Shown here piece after piece: positions 6,554 through 13,566 of a DNA stretch of 32,113 bases. Under the pieces are notes generated by a model, which made no database searches, had not been told where the DNA came from, and saw only the letters and a list, made by a program, of their open reading frames with translations. Source of the DNA: a virus; the IMG/VR virus record IMGVR_UViG_3300038551_000051, positions 1-32,113 of that record; one strand, 5' to 3'. The translations under genes and the position numbers were made by a program. Positions within the stretch are counted from its first letter, which is position 1. Each line of letters starts with the position of its first letter.

Positions 6554-6559
6554 TACACT
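6551..6559 (+). promoter_or_regulatory. extended -10 promoter TGATACACT
   Basis: TGA (also the stop codon of the previous gene) plus TACACT. The predicted +1 near 6566 gives a 27-nt leader with AAGGA (6581-6585) before TTG 6593. Confidence 0.65.
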
Positions 6560-6592
6560 TCATTCAGTATCCCCCCAGCGAAGGACGGGTCC

Positions 6593-7327
6593 TTGAAGAT
6601 CCTCGTGCTCGACATCGAGACTGCCCCTGCAATCGTCTACACGTGGGGAATCCACAAGCAACATATCAACCCCGGGCAGATCATCCAGGACAAGCGGGTC
6701 CTGTGTTTCGCCGCCAAGTGGCTGGGCGAGAAGAAGGTCCACTTCTACTCCGAGTTCCATCACGGCGAGTGGTACTGGCCCGACCCGCTCTGGGACCTGC
6801 TCGATGAGGCGGACGCCGTGATCCACTACAACGGCACCTCGTTCGACATCCCGCATATCAACACGGAGTTCCTGCTCCGAGGCAAGACCCCGCCCTCGCC
6901 CTACGCCCAGATCGACCTGTGGCGCACGGTGCGCTCGCAGTTCAAGTTCATGTCGAACAAGCTCGACGAGGTGGCCAAGCGCCTGGAGATCGGCGAGAAG
7001 GCCGAGCACGAGGGCCTCGACCTGTGGAAGTCGTGCCTCGACGGCGACCCCAAGGCGTGGGCCAGGATGAAGGCGTACAACATCCAGGACGTGCGGCTGA
7101 CCGAGGCGCTCTACGAGAAACTGCTGCCGTGGATCAAGAGCCACCCGTCCGTGAACCTCGTGGCCGGCGTGTCCCATGCCTGCCCGTCGTGCGGCTCGAC
7201 CAACCTCCAGAAGCGTGGCGTGGCCCGCACCAAGGTGTCGACGTTCCAGCAGTGGCAGTGCAACGACTGCGGCTCGTACTCCCGCTCGGGCCGGCGCCTC
7301 GATGGCGTGGATGTCCGAGGCGTCTGA
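6593..7327 (+). CDS. DnaQ/RNase H-like 3'-5' exonuclease with C-terminal zinc ribbon
   Basis: A 244-aa protein. The exonuclease domain has Exo I LVLDIETAP (D7, E9), Exo II VIHYNGTSFDIPHI and Exo III AYNIQDVRLTEALY. These are the acidic residues of DEDD exonucleases, in the version seen in RNase_H_2/YprB-like proteins. From about residue 195 a zinc ribbon follows: CPSCGSTNLQKRG and WQCNDCGSYSRSGRR. It starts at TTG with AAGGA seven bases upstream. The polymerase already has its own proofreading domain, so this enzyme probably acts separately on DNA ends, RNA primers or host DNA. The zinc ribbon may direct it to its substrate. Confidence 0.85.
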   Translation: MKILVLDIETAPAIVYTWGIHKQHINPGQIIQDKRVLCFAAKWLGEKKVHFYSEFHHGEWYWPDPLWDLLDEADAVIHYNGTSFDIPHINTEFLLRGKTPPSPYAQIDLWRTVRSQFKFMSNKLDEVAKRLEIGEKAEHEGLDLWKSCLDGDPKAWARMKAYNIQDVRLTEALYEKLLPWIKSHPSVNLVAGVSHACPSCGSTNLQKRGVARTKVSTFQQWQCNDCGSYSRSGRRLDGVDVRGV

Positions 7328-7358
7328 CCGTGTTCCCTCCCGCACGAACGGAGAACTG

Positions 7359-7808
7359 ATGCTCAAGCTCGTTGACCGCAAGCACCCGGCTCTGCATCGC
7401 AAGGCCCGTGCCATCACCGAGGAAGAGGCGCCCTCGTTCCTCCCGCTGGCCAAGGACATGGTGGGCTACTGTCGCTCGGGCGCCAACCGCCTGGCCCTGG
7501 CAGCGCCCCAGGTCGGCCGGTCCGTGGCGCTCGTGGCCACCAAGACCGGCGACATGATAGCCAATCCGATCTGCACCGTTGATAAGAACGACCGGATCAT
7601 CACCCAGGTCGAGGGCTGCCTGTCGCTGCCCAGGCGTGGGTTCGCCGTTGAGCGGTTCGTGCGCTGCCAGGTGAGCGGGTTCCTGGTCGATGGGTGGGTG
7701 CCGGTCAACTTCGAGGCGCACGGCCTTGAGGCTCGCATCTGGCAGCACGAGTGCGACCATCTGTCGGGGTTCCTGATCTCTGACTTCTGGCCAGAGGTGG
7801 GGCTGTGA
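7359..7808 (+). CDS. peptide deformylase
   Basis: A 149-aa protein with the three signatures of peptide deformylase, the metalloenzyme that removes the formyl group from the N-terminal Met of new proteins: ALAAPQVG (Q51), EGCLSLP (C87 as metal ligand) and QHECDHLSG (H130, E131 and H134). Motif I normally reads GxGxAAPQ; here it is NRLALAAPQ, so the first two glycines are replaced. The rest of the fold is compact and lacks the C-terminal helix of many bacterial enzymes, as in other phage deformylases. ATG 7359 has GGAGA (7350-7354) at good spacing; longer in-frame versions overlap the exonuclease and are not real. The final TGA overlaps the next GTG. Confidence 0.9.
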   Translation: MLKLVDRKHPALHRKARAITEEEAPSFLPLAKDMVGYCRSGANRLALAAPQVGRSVALVATKTGDMIANPICTVDKNDRIITQVEGCLSLPRRGFAVERFVRCQVSGFLVDGWVPVNFEAHGLEARIWQHECDHLSGFLISDFWPEVGL

Positions 7809-8098
7809 GGATTGACGCAATCAGCAAGGTGCTCGCCGACACCTATCTGCCGGCCATCCGAGAGCAGCTCACGGTTCCCACCCTCCTCTCCCAGATCGAA
7901 GAACAGCGCACACCAGAGCAGCAGGCCGAGCGGCGTGCCCGTTGGGAGAGGTCGGCTCTGATCCGCCTCGCCGGCATTGTCTACCATGCCTCGGTCTACG
8001 TCAACGAGCAGACCGGCCGGTGGCCGACGCCCGACGAGCAGCACGCAATGGCGCTCGCCATGATCTACTACGAGCACAACGAGGTGGACGAGACATGA
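7805..8098 (+). CDS. small protein with capsid-like N-terminus
   Basis: A 97-aa protein from GTG 7805 (GTGA overlap with the deformylase). Residues 14-32 contain YLPAIREQLT and then LLSQIEEQ. The major capsid protein of this same phage (18214-19425) has YLPVVREQLT and then YLAQIETS at residues 16-35; both share D4 and a Leu before the motif. The remainder (Arg-rich helix, then YHASVYVNEQTGRWPTPDEQ and an acidic end) does not resemble the capsid protein. A copy of the capsid N-terminal arm outside the virion operon suggests interaction with capsid subunits, scaffold or protease, or host exclusion; all of this is inference. The 3' end overlaps the next ATG. Confidence 0.8.
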   Translation: MRIDAISKVLADTYLPAIREQLTVPTLLSQIEEQRTPEQQAERRARWERSALIRLAGIVYHASVYVNEQTGRWPTPDEQHAMALAMIYYEHNEVDET

Positions 8099-8421
8099 TA
8101 GCCATTCTCCCCCAGCGGGCAGCGGTCCGCACCTCCACCGTGCCCTACGTCGTGCTCGCCGTGCTGCAGGTGCTCGACGTGCTGACCACGTTCACGATCC
8201 TCCGGTGGTTCGCCGTGGGGCGGGCCGAAGGCAACCCGATCGTGGCCCATCTGTTCGGCGGTGTCGGGTTGGCATGGGGCTGCGCTGCGCTGCTCGCCTT
8301 CAAGCTGGCGGTCGTCGCCCTGTTCTACGTGTGCCAGTCGCCGGTCAAGATCGCCGGCGCCATCTACGGACTGGTGATCGTCAACAACGTGCTCCTGCTT
8401 GGGCTGGCGGTGCTGTCGTGA
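8095..8421 (+). CDS. membrane protein (DUF5658-like)
   Basis: A 108-aa protein with three hydrophobic segments: VPYVVLAVLQVLDVLTTFTI, GGVGLAWGCAALLAFKLAVV and AIYGLVIVNNVLLLGLAVL. Between the first two lies GRAEGNPIVAHL. The order D(V/L)LTT...EGNP is the pattern of DUF5658 membrane proteins. Function unknown. ATG 8095 overlaps the previous TGA by 4 bp, and GAGG precedes it; longer upstream versions overlap the previous gene. Confidence 0.75.
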   Translation: MIAILPQRAAVRTSTVPYVVLAVLQVLDVLTTFTILRWFAVGRAEGNPIVAHLFGGVGLAWGCAALLAFKLAVVALFYVCQSPVKIAGAIYGLVIVNNVLLLGLAVLS

Positions 8422-8486
8422 TCCGCCGGTTCTTCGACTGGCTCGACGCTCTGATCGAAGAGGCGCTTGATGACCTGTTCCGGTAG
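8418..8486 (+). CDS. possible 22-codon amphipathic peptide
   Basis: GTG 8418 overlaps the preceding TGA (GTGA), the same coupling used throughout this operon. The peptide MIRRFFDWLDALIEEALDDL forms a single strongly amphipathic helix with a basic N-terminus and an acidic face. Its reality rests on the overlap and the helix pattern only. Confidence 0.4.
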   Translation: MIRRFFDWLDALIEEALDDLFR

Positions 8487-8489
8487 ACT
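8481..8489 (+). promoter_or_regulatory. -10 promoter CGGTAGACT
   Basis: TAGACT, six bases, then GTG 8496: a leaderless arrangement like those at 4041 and 5913. The TG of the extended element is CG here. Confidence 0.55.
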
Positions 8490-8495
8490 GGATCC

Positions 8496-8672
8496 GTGAT
8501 CGAGTGCTGGAGCTGTGAGCAGACGTTCGAGCCGAACCGTTGTCGGTGGCGCTGTCCGTACTGCGGGGCCAAGAACAGTTGCTGCGAGGGTGAGCCGCAG
8601 CGGGAGCACTACGGCCAGTTGCGTCTGTTCAACACGAGCAAGGCCCACGTGCTAGGCTCTGATTGGGCCTGA
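8496..8672 (+). CDS. zinc-ribbon microprotein
   Basis: A 58-aa protein from GTG 8496 with two zinc-binding Cys pairs close to the N-terminus: ECWSCEQTFEP and WRCPYCGAKNSCC. It then has a short basic and aromatic tail (HYGQLRLFNTSKAH). Small zinc ribbons of this type in phages often bind host RNA polymerase or nucleic acids, but nothing in the sequence identifies the partner. The start is predicted leaderless. The last 8 nt of the gene overlap the 5' end of the tRNA-like RNA at 8665, and the RNA promoter lies inside its coding region. Confidence 0.65.
   Translation: MIECWSCEQTFEPNRCRWRCPYCGAKNSCCEGEPQREHYGQLRLFNTSKAHVLGSDWA
8650..8658 (+). promoter_or_regulatory. extended -10 promoter TGCTAGGCT of the tRNA-like RNA
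   Basis: TGC plus TAGGCT, followed by exactly six bases (CTGATT), then G8665, the first base of the acceptor stem. The spacing equals that seen between -10 elements and leaderless start codons elsewhere in this window, so the RNA can start at its mature 5' end. Confidence 0.6.
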
Positions 8673-8743
8673 CCGGTTTCGACTGCGGTGAAATCCCCAC
8701 GTGGGCCCGCCGCAGGAACGGGGTTCGATTCCCCGCAGGTCCA
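8665..8743 (+). ncRNA. tmRNA-like tRNA-like domain without an mRNA-like domain
   Basis: Acceptor stem GGGCCTG (8665-8671) pairs with CAGGTCC (8736-8742) over seven pairs, including G3.U at 8667-8740, the alanine identity pair of tRNA-Ala and tmRNA. A stemless D region ACCGGTTTCGA follows; GACCGGTTTCGACT is the conserved start of actinobacterial tmRNA. CTGCGG (8683-8688) pairs with CCGCAG (8710-8715) in the position of tmRNA helix P2, enclosing only 21 nt that contain the palindrome CCCACGTGGG. The T arm is CGGGG-TTCGATT-CCCCG (8719-8735), followed by discriminator A8743; CCA is not encoded. A normal tmRNA carries some 250 nt with a tag reading frame and pseudoknots between the P2 strands. Here they are missing. 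A canonical tRNA is excluded because there is no D stem or 7-nt anticodon loop. Confidence 0.8.
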
Positions 8744-8956
8744 CTACATCCAGATGTGAGGCACGAACCAGACGGCGAAGCCGACCCATAGCGCAGCGGT
8801 GATGCGCTTCCACGCCGGGCCACGCAACACGATCCACTGGACGTTCCGGCTCAGCGTGTCTTGCTCGTGGCGCTTGCCGTAGAGTGCGGCGCCCTCGACG
8901 ATCACACCGGCCAGCGCCCAGACCGCCCAGAACCACGGGTAGAAGGTCTCGCTCAT
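8744..8956 (-). CDS. small membrane protein
   Basis: A 70-aa protein with two hydrophobic segments, FYPWFWAVWALAGVIVEGAAL and ITAALWVGFAVWFVPHIW, joined by a charged loop (GKRHEQDTLSRNVQWIV). Short two-helix proteins with this Trp-rich pattern are common in actinophages close to tail or lysis genes; a holin role is possible but unproven. It is the last gene of the leftward operon and overlaps the preceding small gene by 4 bp. Its stop codon abuts the tRNA-like RNA from the opposite side; no clear terminator separates them. Confidence 0.7.
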   Translation of the reverse strand: MSETFYPWFWAVWALAGVIVEGAALYGKRHEQDTLSRNVQWIVLRGPAWKRITAALWVGFAVWFVPHIWM

Positions 8957-9093
8957 CGCTTCCTCTCGCTGGCGTAGAGTGCGGCGAGGTGCCGCTTGGC
9001 CTTGTCCTTGGACGGGTGCTTGCCGACGACCTTGCCGTCGCTGTCCTTCACGACCTCGTACTGGTCGCCATCCTTCTCGATGTGCCAGGGCAT
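8953..9093 (-). CDS. small conserved phage protein
   Basis: A 46-aa protein: MPWHIEKDGDQYEVVKDSDG, then GKHPSKDKAKRHLAALYASE. The pattern of VVKDsDG, a His-containing turn and a terminal helix AxxxLxALYAsE is familiar from a short domain that occurs alone or at the ends of head proteins such as proteases in actinophages. Its function is not established. It is coupled on both sides: TGATG with the 993-aa gene and a 4-bp overlap with the membrane gene. Confidence 0.75.
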   Translation of the reverse strand: MPWHIEKDGDQYEVVKDSDGKVVGKHPSKDKAKRHLAALYASERKR

Positions 9094-12074
9094 CAGCCGT
9101 TCACCAGTAGGTCACGGATGTCGTCTGGGTTCATGCCGCTCTCCAGCATCTGGTCGAGGTCGGAGCCCGACACCTTGGGGTTGAGGGGTTGGCGCTCGAT
9201 GCTCTTGTAGGGCGCCTCCAGGATGCGGCGCACGTCGGCGGCCTTGACACCAGCGTCGGTCAGCCCGATCACGAGGTCACGGGTCGACATGCCGGCAGCC
9301 TGGGGGCCGAGGATGGGGATGGCTCGCATGGCCAGGGTCTGGCTCGGGGTGGCCTCGCCGCCCAGTGCCTCTCGCTCGGCGATGCGCTTCTGGAGGTCCT
9401 CGACGGCGCTCTCGCCGCTGTAGTCGACGCCCGTGCGGACGCCGCCCAGGGACATGGCGTAGCGGGCCCGGTCAGTGGGGTCCTCGATGACATCGCTGGC
9501 CCGCTTCACCTGCGAGAGCGGGGTGATGATGTCCGAGACCTCCCGGACCGAGCTGGGGTCGATGATCGCCTTGGCCATCGGGTTCAGGATCTCGCCGACC
9601 GAGCCGGGCGCCTGGCCCTGGCCGAGCCCGGTGAGGAAGGACATGGGGCCGGACAGGCGCTGGCCGAGCACGTCGCCGTACTCGTTGCGCTCCCGGTCGT
9701 ACCACTGCGTGCCCTGCTCCAGCCGCATCTGGGCCATCGCCAGCCCGGGCTTGCCGGCGTACGTGGAGATGATGGCCCGGGGCGCCCGGAGCAGCCAGGT
9801 CGGGAAGAAGATAAACCGGTTGATGGCGTTGCGCTCGAAGGCGGTCTTGCCCACGGCCGAGTAGTCGAGGTGCGTCTTGTGCACGAGGTCGGCGGCCTCG
9901 CTGGCGGTGAGCCCGTCGTCCATCGCCTTCTGGAAGAGGGAGCCCCGCAGCATCTCCTCGCCGAAGGCGTTGACCTTGACGGTCGGGGCGGTGATGTTGT
10001 ACTTGCCCTTGGCACTGGTGGCCAGGTCGTCGTACGTGCCGTTGCCGGGGTCGACGAGCCCGTTGTCCCAGGCGGCCTTGGCCCGGCGGTACTCTTCGGG
10101 GTCGGGCAGGGCGGCCCGGAGCGCCTCGTCGAAGTGGTCGGCGCCCTTGACGGTGAAGCCCTTGACGCCAGCCTGCTCGGCCTCCTTGATGGCCTTCATA
10201 ATCTTGAGGTTGAGGGCGTAGTGCGCCGGCCCGACGCCACGGGCGGCGTTCATGGTCACGCCGGTCGCCATGTTCTGCATGAAGTACGGGCCGAAGGCGA
10301 TGGGGCCGAAGAGGGTGTACCGCTTGAGGATGCCGGTGAGGGCGTCCCAGCCCTTGACGATGCTGTTGTTAGCGCCGGCCTTGCGGACGTTGATGATCGA
10401 GTCGTAGATGTCGTCGGCGATGTAGGCGTCCGGGGCGATCTTGGTGAAGCCCTCCTTGGCCGACGTGCGGGTGATGTCGCTGCGGCCGACCTTGGCGGCC
10501 AGGTCATCGAGCAGGTCGAAGGCGAGCTTGTTGCCGCCCACGGCCTGGGCGTGCTCGAACGAGCCACGCACGGCGGCGATGGGGTCGGTCTTGTAGGCGT
10601 CGAAGCCCAGCTCGGTGTTCTGGTCGACCGCTGCGCCCTCTCGGACCCTCTGCTTGAACGAGCCGCTCGGGGTGCCGGGGGCGTGACGCATGGCGGCCGG
10701 GTCGATGCCGAAGTGCTCCAGGCCCTCGGGCGAGAGGGCGTGCCGGATGTACTCCTGGGGGTCCATCAGGTCCTCGGCCGGGACGCCCGCCTCCCGGAGC
10801 GTCTGGTACGCCCGGTCCCTGGCCTCGGCCAGCACGCCGAGCGTGTTGGCAGCATCGGTCAGGCCCTCGTCGTTGAGCAGGTTGATGGCCGTGGCCGTGT
10901 CGCCACCCACGTCGAGGGCAGCGAACATTCGGGTGGCCTCTTCGGGCTTGACGTTCCTGGCGCCGGCCTCGGCGAGCGCCTTGTCCAGCTCGTTCGTGGT
11001 CTTGGCGATCTGGTGTGAGCGGGCGTGGTAGATGGCGGGCAGCGCCTTGGCGATCTCGTCGTCAAACTTGTCCCTGACCCTGGCCATCGGGACAAGCGCC
11101 TCTCGCACCGCCTTGCCCGGGCCGCTGAGCCGCACGGACTCGCCGGCCGCCCGCTTGATGTCGCCGGCTGCCTGCCAGCCCGGGATCTTGGCGAGGTCCT
11201 CGGTGCCGGCCACGGTCCGGCCGGCGACACGGAGTCCGCCCTGGCCCGTGCGCTCCACGTTCTTGAGCGCCTTCTCGGCAGCGTCACCGGTGACGCCAGC
11301 GTCGGCGAGGATCGAGCGCACGGTCTTGGGCGGCGCCACCTCGGCGACCTTGGCGGCCGGCTCCAGCGTGGTGATGCCGGCTTCCTTGTTGCGGAGCGCC
11401 TTGGCGGCGTTCTGGAACCGCTCGGTGGCAGTGAGCGGGGCGGGCCCGATCTTCTCGGCGGCGGCCTTGGCGGCAGCAGCGGCGATGGCCTCGTCAGCGG
11501 CCTTCTCGCCCTGGGTCACGAGGATGCGGGCCACGTCCTCGCCGGCTTCCCGGCTGACCTTGCCGATGGCGGCCTTGGCGGCGACGTTCGTGCCGGTGCC
11601 CACGAGGTTGAGTGGGTCGGCGGCAGTGTCACCAGCGAAAGCGATGGCCCGCTTGACGTTCATGGGCAGGTTCTGGGTGGCGGTGTTCTCCTGGAGGAGA
11701 TCGCCCACGCCAACCCGGCGGTTGATGTTGCGCTTCACGTCCTCCCAGGAGGCGCCGCCCTTGGTGCCGAAGGTCTCCTTGCCGGCGGCCTGGCGCAGCA
11801 CGTCCCCAGCCTCGGCAGCGCCGGCCACGAGGGCGGCCCGACCGTAGTCGAGGGCGCTGCCGATGGGCTGGACGACATCGCCGAACACACTGCCCACGGC
11901 GCCCTTGGCCTTGTCCCAGAACGACTTGTCCTCCTCGCCCGAGCCTTCCTTGGCCAGCTCGGTGGCGAGGCGGTCCTGCTTGGACCGGTTGGCGGCCAGG
12001 AGCCCGCTGATGGACGAGTCACCGGCAGCGCCGCCGCTGTTCACGGCGAGGATCTGTGACGGGGTGAGTGCCAC
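9093..12074 (-). CDS. large internal virion (ejection) protein
   Basis: A 993-aa protein, the largest in the window, starting at GTG 12074. The N-terminal third is Ala- and Lys-rich and helical. The middle contains long amphipathic helices and hydrophobic patches (for example FGPIAFGPYFMQNMATGV near residue 600), followed by INRFIFFPTWLLRAPRAII near 750. The C-terminus has short repeats of the form D-(V/I)-R-x-(I/L)-L. The FFPTWLLRAP motif next to helical segments is typical of large podovirus virion proteins that form the internal core and pass into the cell envelope with the DNA, as T7 gp15 and gp16 do. No lytic transglycosylase motif is evident. It follows the other internal virion genes in the same operon. 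Confidence 0.7.
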   Translation of the reverse strand: MALTPSQILAVNSGGAAGDSSISGLLAANRSKQDRLATELAKEGSGEEDKSFWDKAKGAVGSVFGDVVQPIGSALDYGRAALVAGAAEAGDVLRQAAGKETFGTKGGASWEDVKRNINRRVGVGDLLQENTATQNLPMNVKRAIAFAGDTAADPLNLVGTGTNVAAKAAIGKVSREAGEDVARILVTQGEKAADEAIAAAAAKAAAEKIGPAPLTATERFQNAAKALRNKEAGITTLEPAAKVAEVAPPKTVRSILADAGVTGDAAEKALKNVERTGQGGLRVAGRTVAGTEDLAKIPGWQAAGDIKRAAGESVRLSGPGKAVREALVPMARVRDKFDDEIAKALPAIYHARSHQIAKTTNELDKALAEAGARNVKPEEATRMFAALDVGGDTATAINLLNDEGLTDAANTLGVLAEARDRAYQTLREAGVPAEDLMDPQEYIRHALSPEGLEHFGIDPAAMRHAPGTPSGSFKQRVREGAAVDQNTELGFDAYKTDPIAAVRGSFEHAQAVGGNKLAFDLLDDLAAKVGRSDITRTSAKEGFTKIAPDAYIADDIYDSIINVRKAGANNSIVKGWDALTGILKRYTLFGPIAFGPYFMQNMATGVTMNAARGVGPAHYALNLKIMKAIKEAEQAGVKGFTVKGADHFDEALRAALPDPEEYRRAKAAWDNGLVDPGNGTYDDLATSAKGKYNITAPTVKVNAFGEEMLRGSLFQKAMDDGLTASEAADLVHKTHLDYSAVGKTAFERNAINRFIFFPTWLLRAPRAIISTYAGKPGLAMAQMRLEQGTQWYDRERNEYGDVLGQRLSGPMSFLTGLGQGQAPGSVGEILNPMAKAIIDPSSVREVSDIITPLSQVKRASDVIEDPTDRARYAMSLGGVRTGVDYSGESAVEDLQKRIAEREALGGEATPSQTLAMRAIPILGPQAAGMSTRDLVIGLTDAGVKAADVRRILEAPYKSIERQPLNPKVSGSDLDQMLESGMNPDDIRDLLVNG

Positions 12075-12076
12075 GG

Positions 12077-12892
12077 TCAGATCCCGCTACGGACCCGAAG
12101 CACGGCCTCCTGGTACGGGACGCCCTGCGCCACGAGCGTGGCCACCTGCCGAGCGAAGGCCGGATCCATCCCGCTCGCCGTGGCAGTCGACTTCCCGCCC
12201 GTGGCCTTGGCCTGCGCTGCGCCGCCACGGTACGGGCTGCGGGGCAGCGTCGGGCTGCCGAGCGCCCGGAGATCGGGCTCCTTGCCTCGGGCAGCGTTCT
12301 TGAAGATTTGCCGCAGGTAGGCTCGCATCGCCGGCAGGTTGGAGGTGCCGCTGAGCTGGCCAGTCCTGTCGAGGTTGTCCAGCAGGTCCACGGCGTCCTT
12401 GTACGTGCCGGACGCCTTGACCACCATGTTGAGGTCAGAGAGGAAGTTGCCGTCCCGGTTCCGGGCGGCGTGACCGAGCACGGCGCTCTTGCGGGCATCG
12501 TACTTGGCGGCATCGTCCTCGGCGCTGGCGCCGGCCTTGGACATGGCCAGGTCCATCTGGGATTCCTGGGCGCTGATCTGGGAGCGGAGCTTCTGCTCGG
12601 CCAGCGCCATGCGCTGCATCTCCAGGCTGTTAGCCCGCTCCTGCGCCGCCTGGGCAGCCTCCTGCGCCAGCCGGCCCTGAGCGGCGGCCCGGTTCGCCAT
12701 CTGCTCCTGGTTGCCCTCGGCAGTGCGGCGGGCGTACGAGCCGGCCTGGTCCGCCATGACCGACAGGTCGGAGGCGATGGCGTTGGTCTGGAACTGGTTG
12801 GCCATCGAGGCGGGCGCCTGCGCCGCCGCACCTGCAGCGGACTTCATCACGGCGGCCTGGACGGAGGCCCGGGGTGCGGGTTCGCCAGCCAT
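12077..12892 (-). CDS. Ala-rich internal virion protein
   Basis: A 271-aa protein, with a long Ala/Gln/Arg-rich coiled coil over the first 130 residues (ANRAAAQGRLAQEAAQAAQE and following). A helical globular part then contains DAVDLLDNLDRTGQLSGTSN, LPAMRAYLRQIFKNAARGK and, at the end, MDPAFARQVATLVAQGVPYQ. The composition matches the neighbouring internal virion genes and the T7 gp14/gp15 class. ATG 12892 overlaps the previous stop (TGATG). The stop lies two bases before the next GTG start. Confidence 0.65.
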   Translation of the reverse strand: MAGEPAPRASVQAAVMKSAAGAAAQAPASMANQFQTNAIASDLSVMADQAGSYARRTAEGNQEQMANRAAAQGRLAQEAAQAAQERANSLEMQRMALAEQKLRSQISAQESQMDLAMSKAGASAEDDAAKYDARKSAVLGHAARNRDGNFLSDLNMVVKASGTYKDAVDLLDNLDRTGQLSGTSNLPAMRAYLRQIFKNAARGKEPDLRALGSPTLPRSPYRGGAAQAKATGGKSTATASGMDPAFARQVATLVAQGVPYQEAVLRVRSGI

Positions 12893-13566
12893 CAGAGCCG
12901 GAACCCCATGCCAGCGTTGCGGGGAGCGGTCGGGCGGACGCCACGGCGGCCAGCGGGCATCCCACCGGACATGCCGGCGGCACGGAGCGCCTCAGCGATG
13001 GCCTGGCCCTCGGGCGAGGCGAGGAAGGCGGCCCGGCGCTGGTCAGCCTCCTGCTGTATGATCTGGAGCTGCAGGGCGGCCTCCTGCCGGCGCAGCGCCT
13101 GCTCCTCCTGGGCAGCGGCGAAGTCGGCCTGGCGCTGCTCGTAGGCGGCCCGGTACTCGTCGGCGACCTGGGCGGCGTTGGCCCGCATCCCGGGCACGGC
13201 CTGCTGGACCTGCCCGTAGAAGTTGGCGTTGACCTTGTTGGCCATGTTCTGCTCGGAGCCCAGGAAAGTGGCGGCGTCGGCGGCGTCCTGCCTGTACGCC
13301 TGGGCGCCGGCTGCCCCGATGTTGGCGAGGGCGTCCATCTGGGCCTGGTTGAGATTCTGGCGGCCGGACTTCATGCCGGCGTTCATGGTCGTGGCGTAGG
13401 GCTGGGTGGCATTGGCGGTGGCCAGCCCGGTCTGGGCCTCGCTCGCCCGCTGCTTGTTGAGGACGGCCTGCTCCATGCCCTGGCGCCCGAACGTGGCGAG
13501 GGTGTTGAGTGCGGCCATCTTGTCCTGGTTGACAGCGCCCTCGGCGCCTGCGAAGGCGTCAGCCAC
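12892..13566 (-). CDS. Ala/Gln-rich coiled-coil virion protein
   Basis: A 224-aa protein, almost all helix: GRQGMEQAVLNKQRASEAQT, then QDAADAATFLGSEQNMANKV and a Gln/Ala/Glu-rich coiled coil (QRQADFAAAQEEQALRRQEA). It ends in a Gly/Arg/Pro-rich tail, GMSGGMPAGRRGVRPTAPRN. The frame is open upstream to 13932, but that part is the shadow of the 137-aa gene. GTG 13566 is chosen because it overlaps that gene's stop by 8 bp. The composition resembles the 137-aa protein so closely that the two may be halves of one ancestral protein. Confidence 0.65.
   Translation of the reverse strand: MADAFAGAEGAVNQDKMAALNTLATFGRQGMEQAVLNKQRASEAQTGLATANATQPYATTMNAGMKSGRQNLNQAQMDALANIGAAGAQAYRQDAADAATFLGSEQNMANKVNANFYGQVQQAVPGMRANAAQVADEYRAAYEQRQADFAAAQEEQALRRQEAALQLQIIQQEADQRRAAFLASPEGQAIAEALRAAGMSGGMPAGRRGVRPTAPRNAGMGFRL

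Noticed and set aside
8665-8743. Canonical tRNA gene
   Set aside because: The acceptor stem and T arm are good, but no D stem forms and the central stem encloses 21 nt instead of a 7-nt anticodon loop. Sequence identity at both ends is with tmRNA.
9189-11018. Long rightward ORF of 609 codons opposite the large internal virion gene
   Set aside because: It is a mirror of the real 993-aa gene in high-GC DNA. Its Leu/Gly/Val/His-rich product has no domain pattern, and real genes here are coupled on the other strand. The same holds for long antisense frames at 405-2093, 2797-3984, 14796-16580, 18115-19449, 20161-22614 and 23190-24059.
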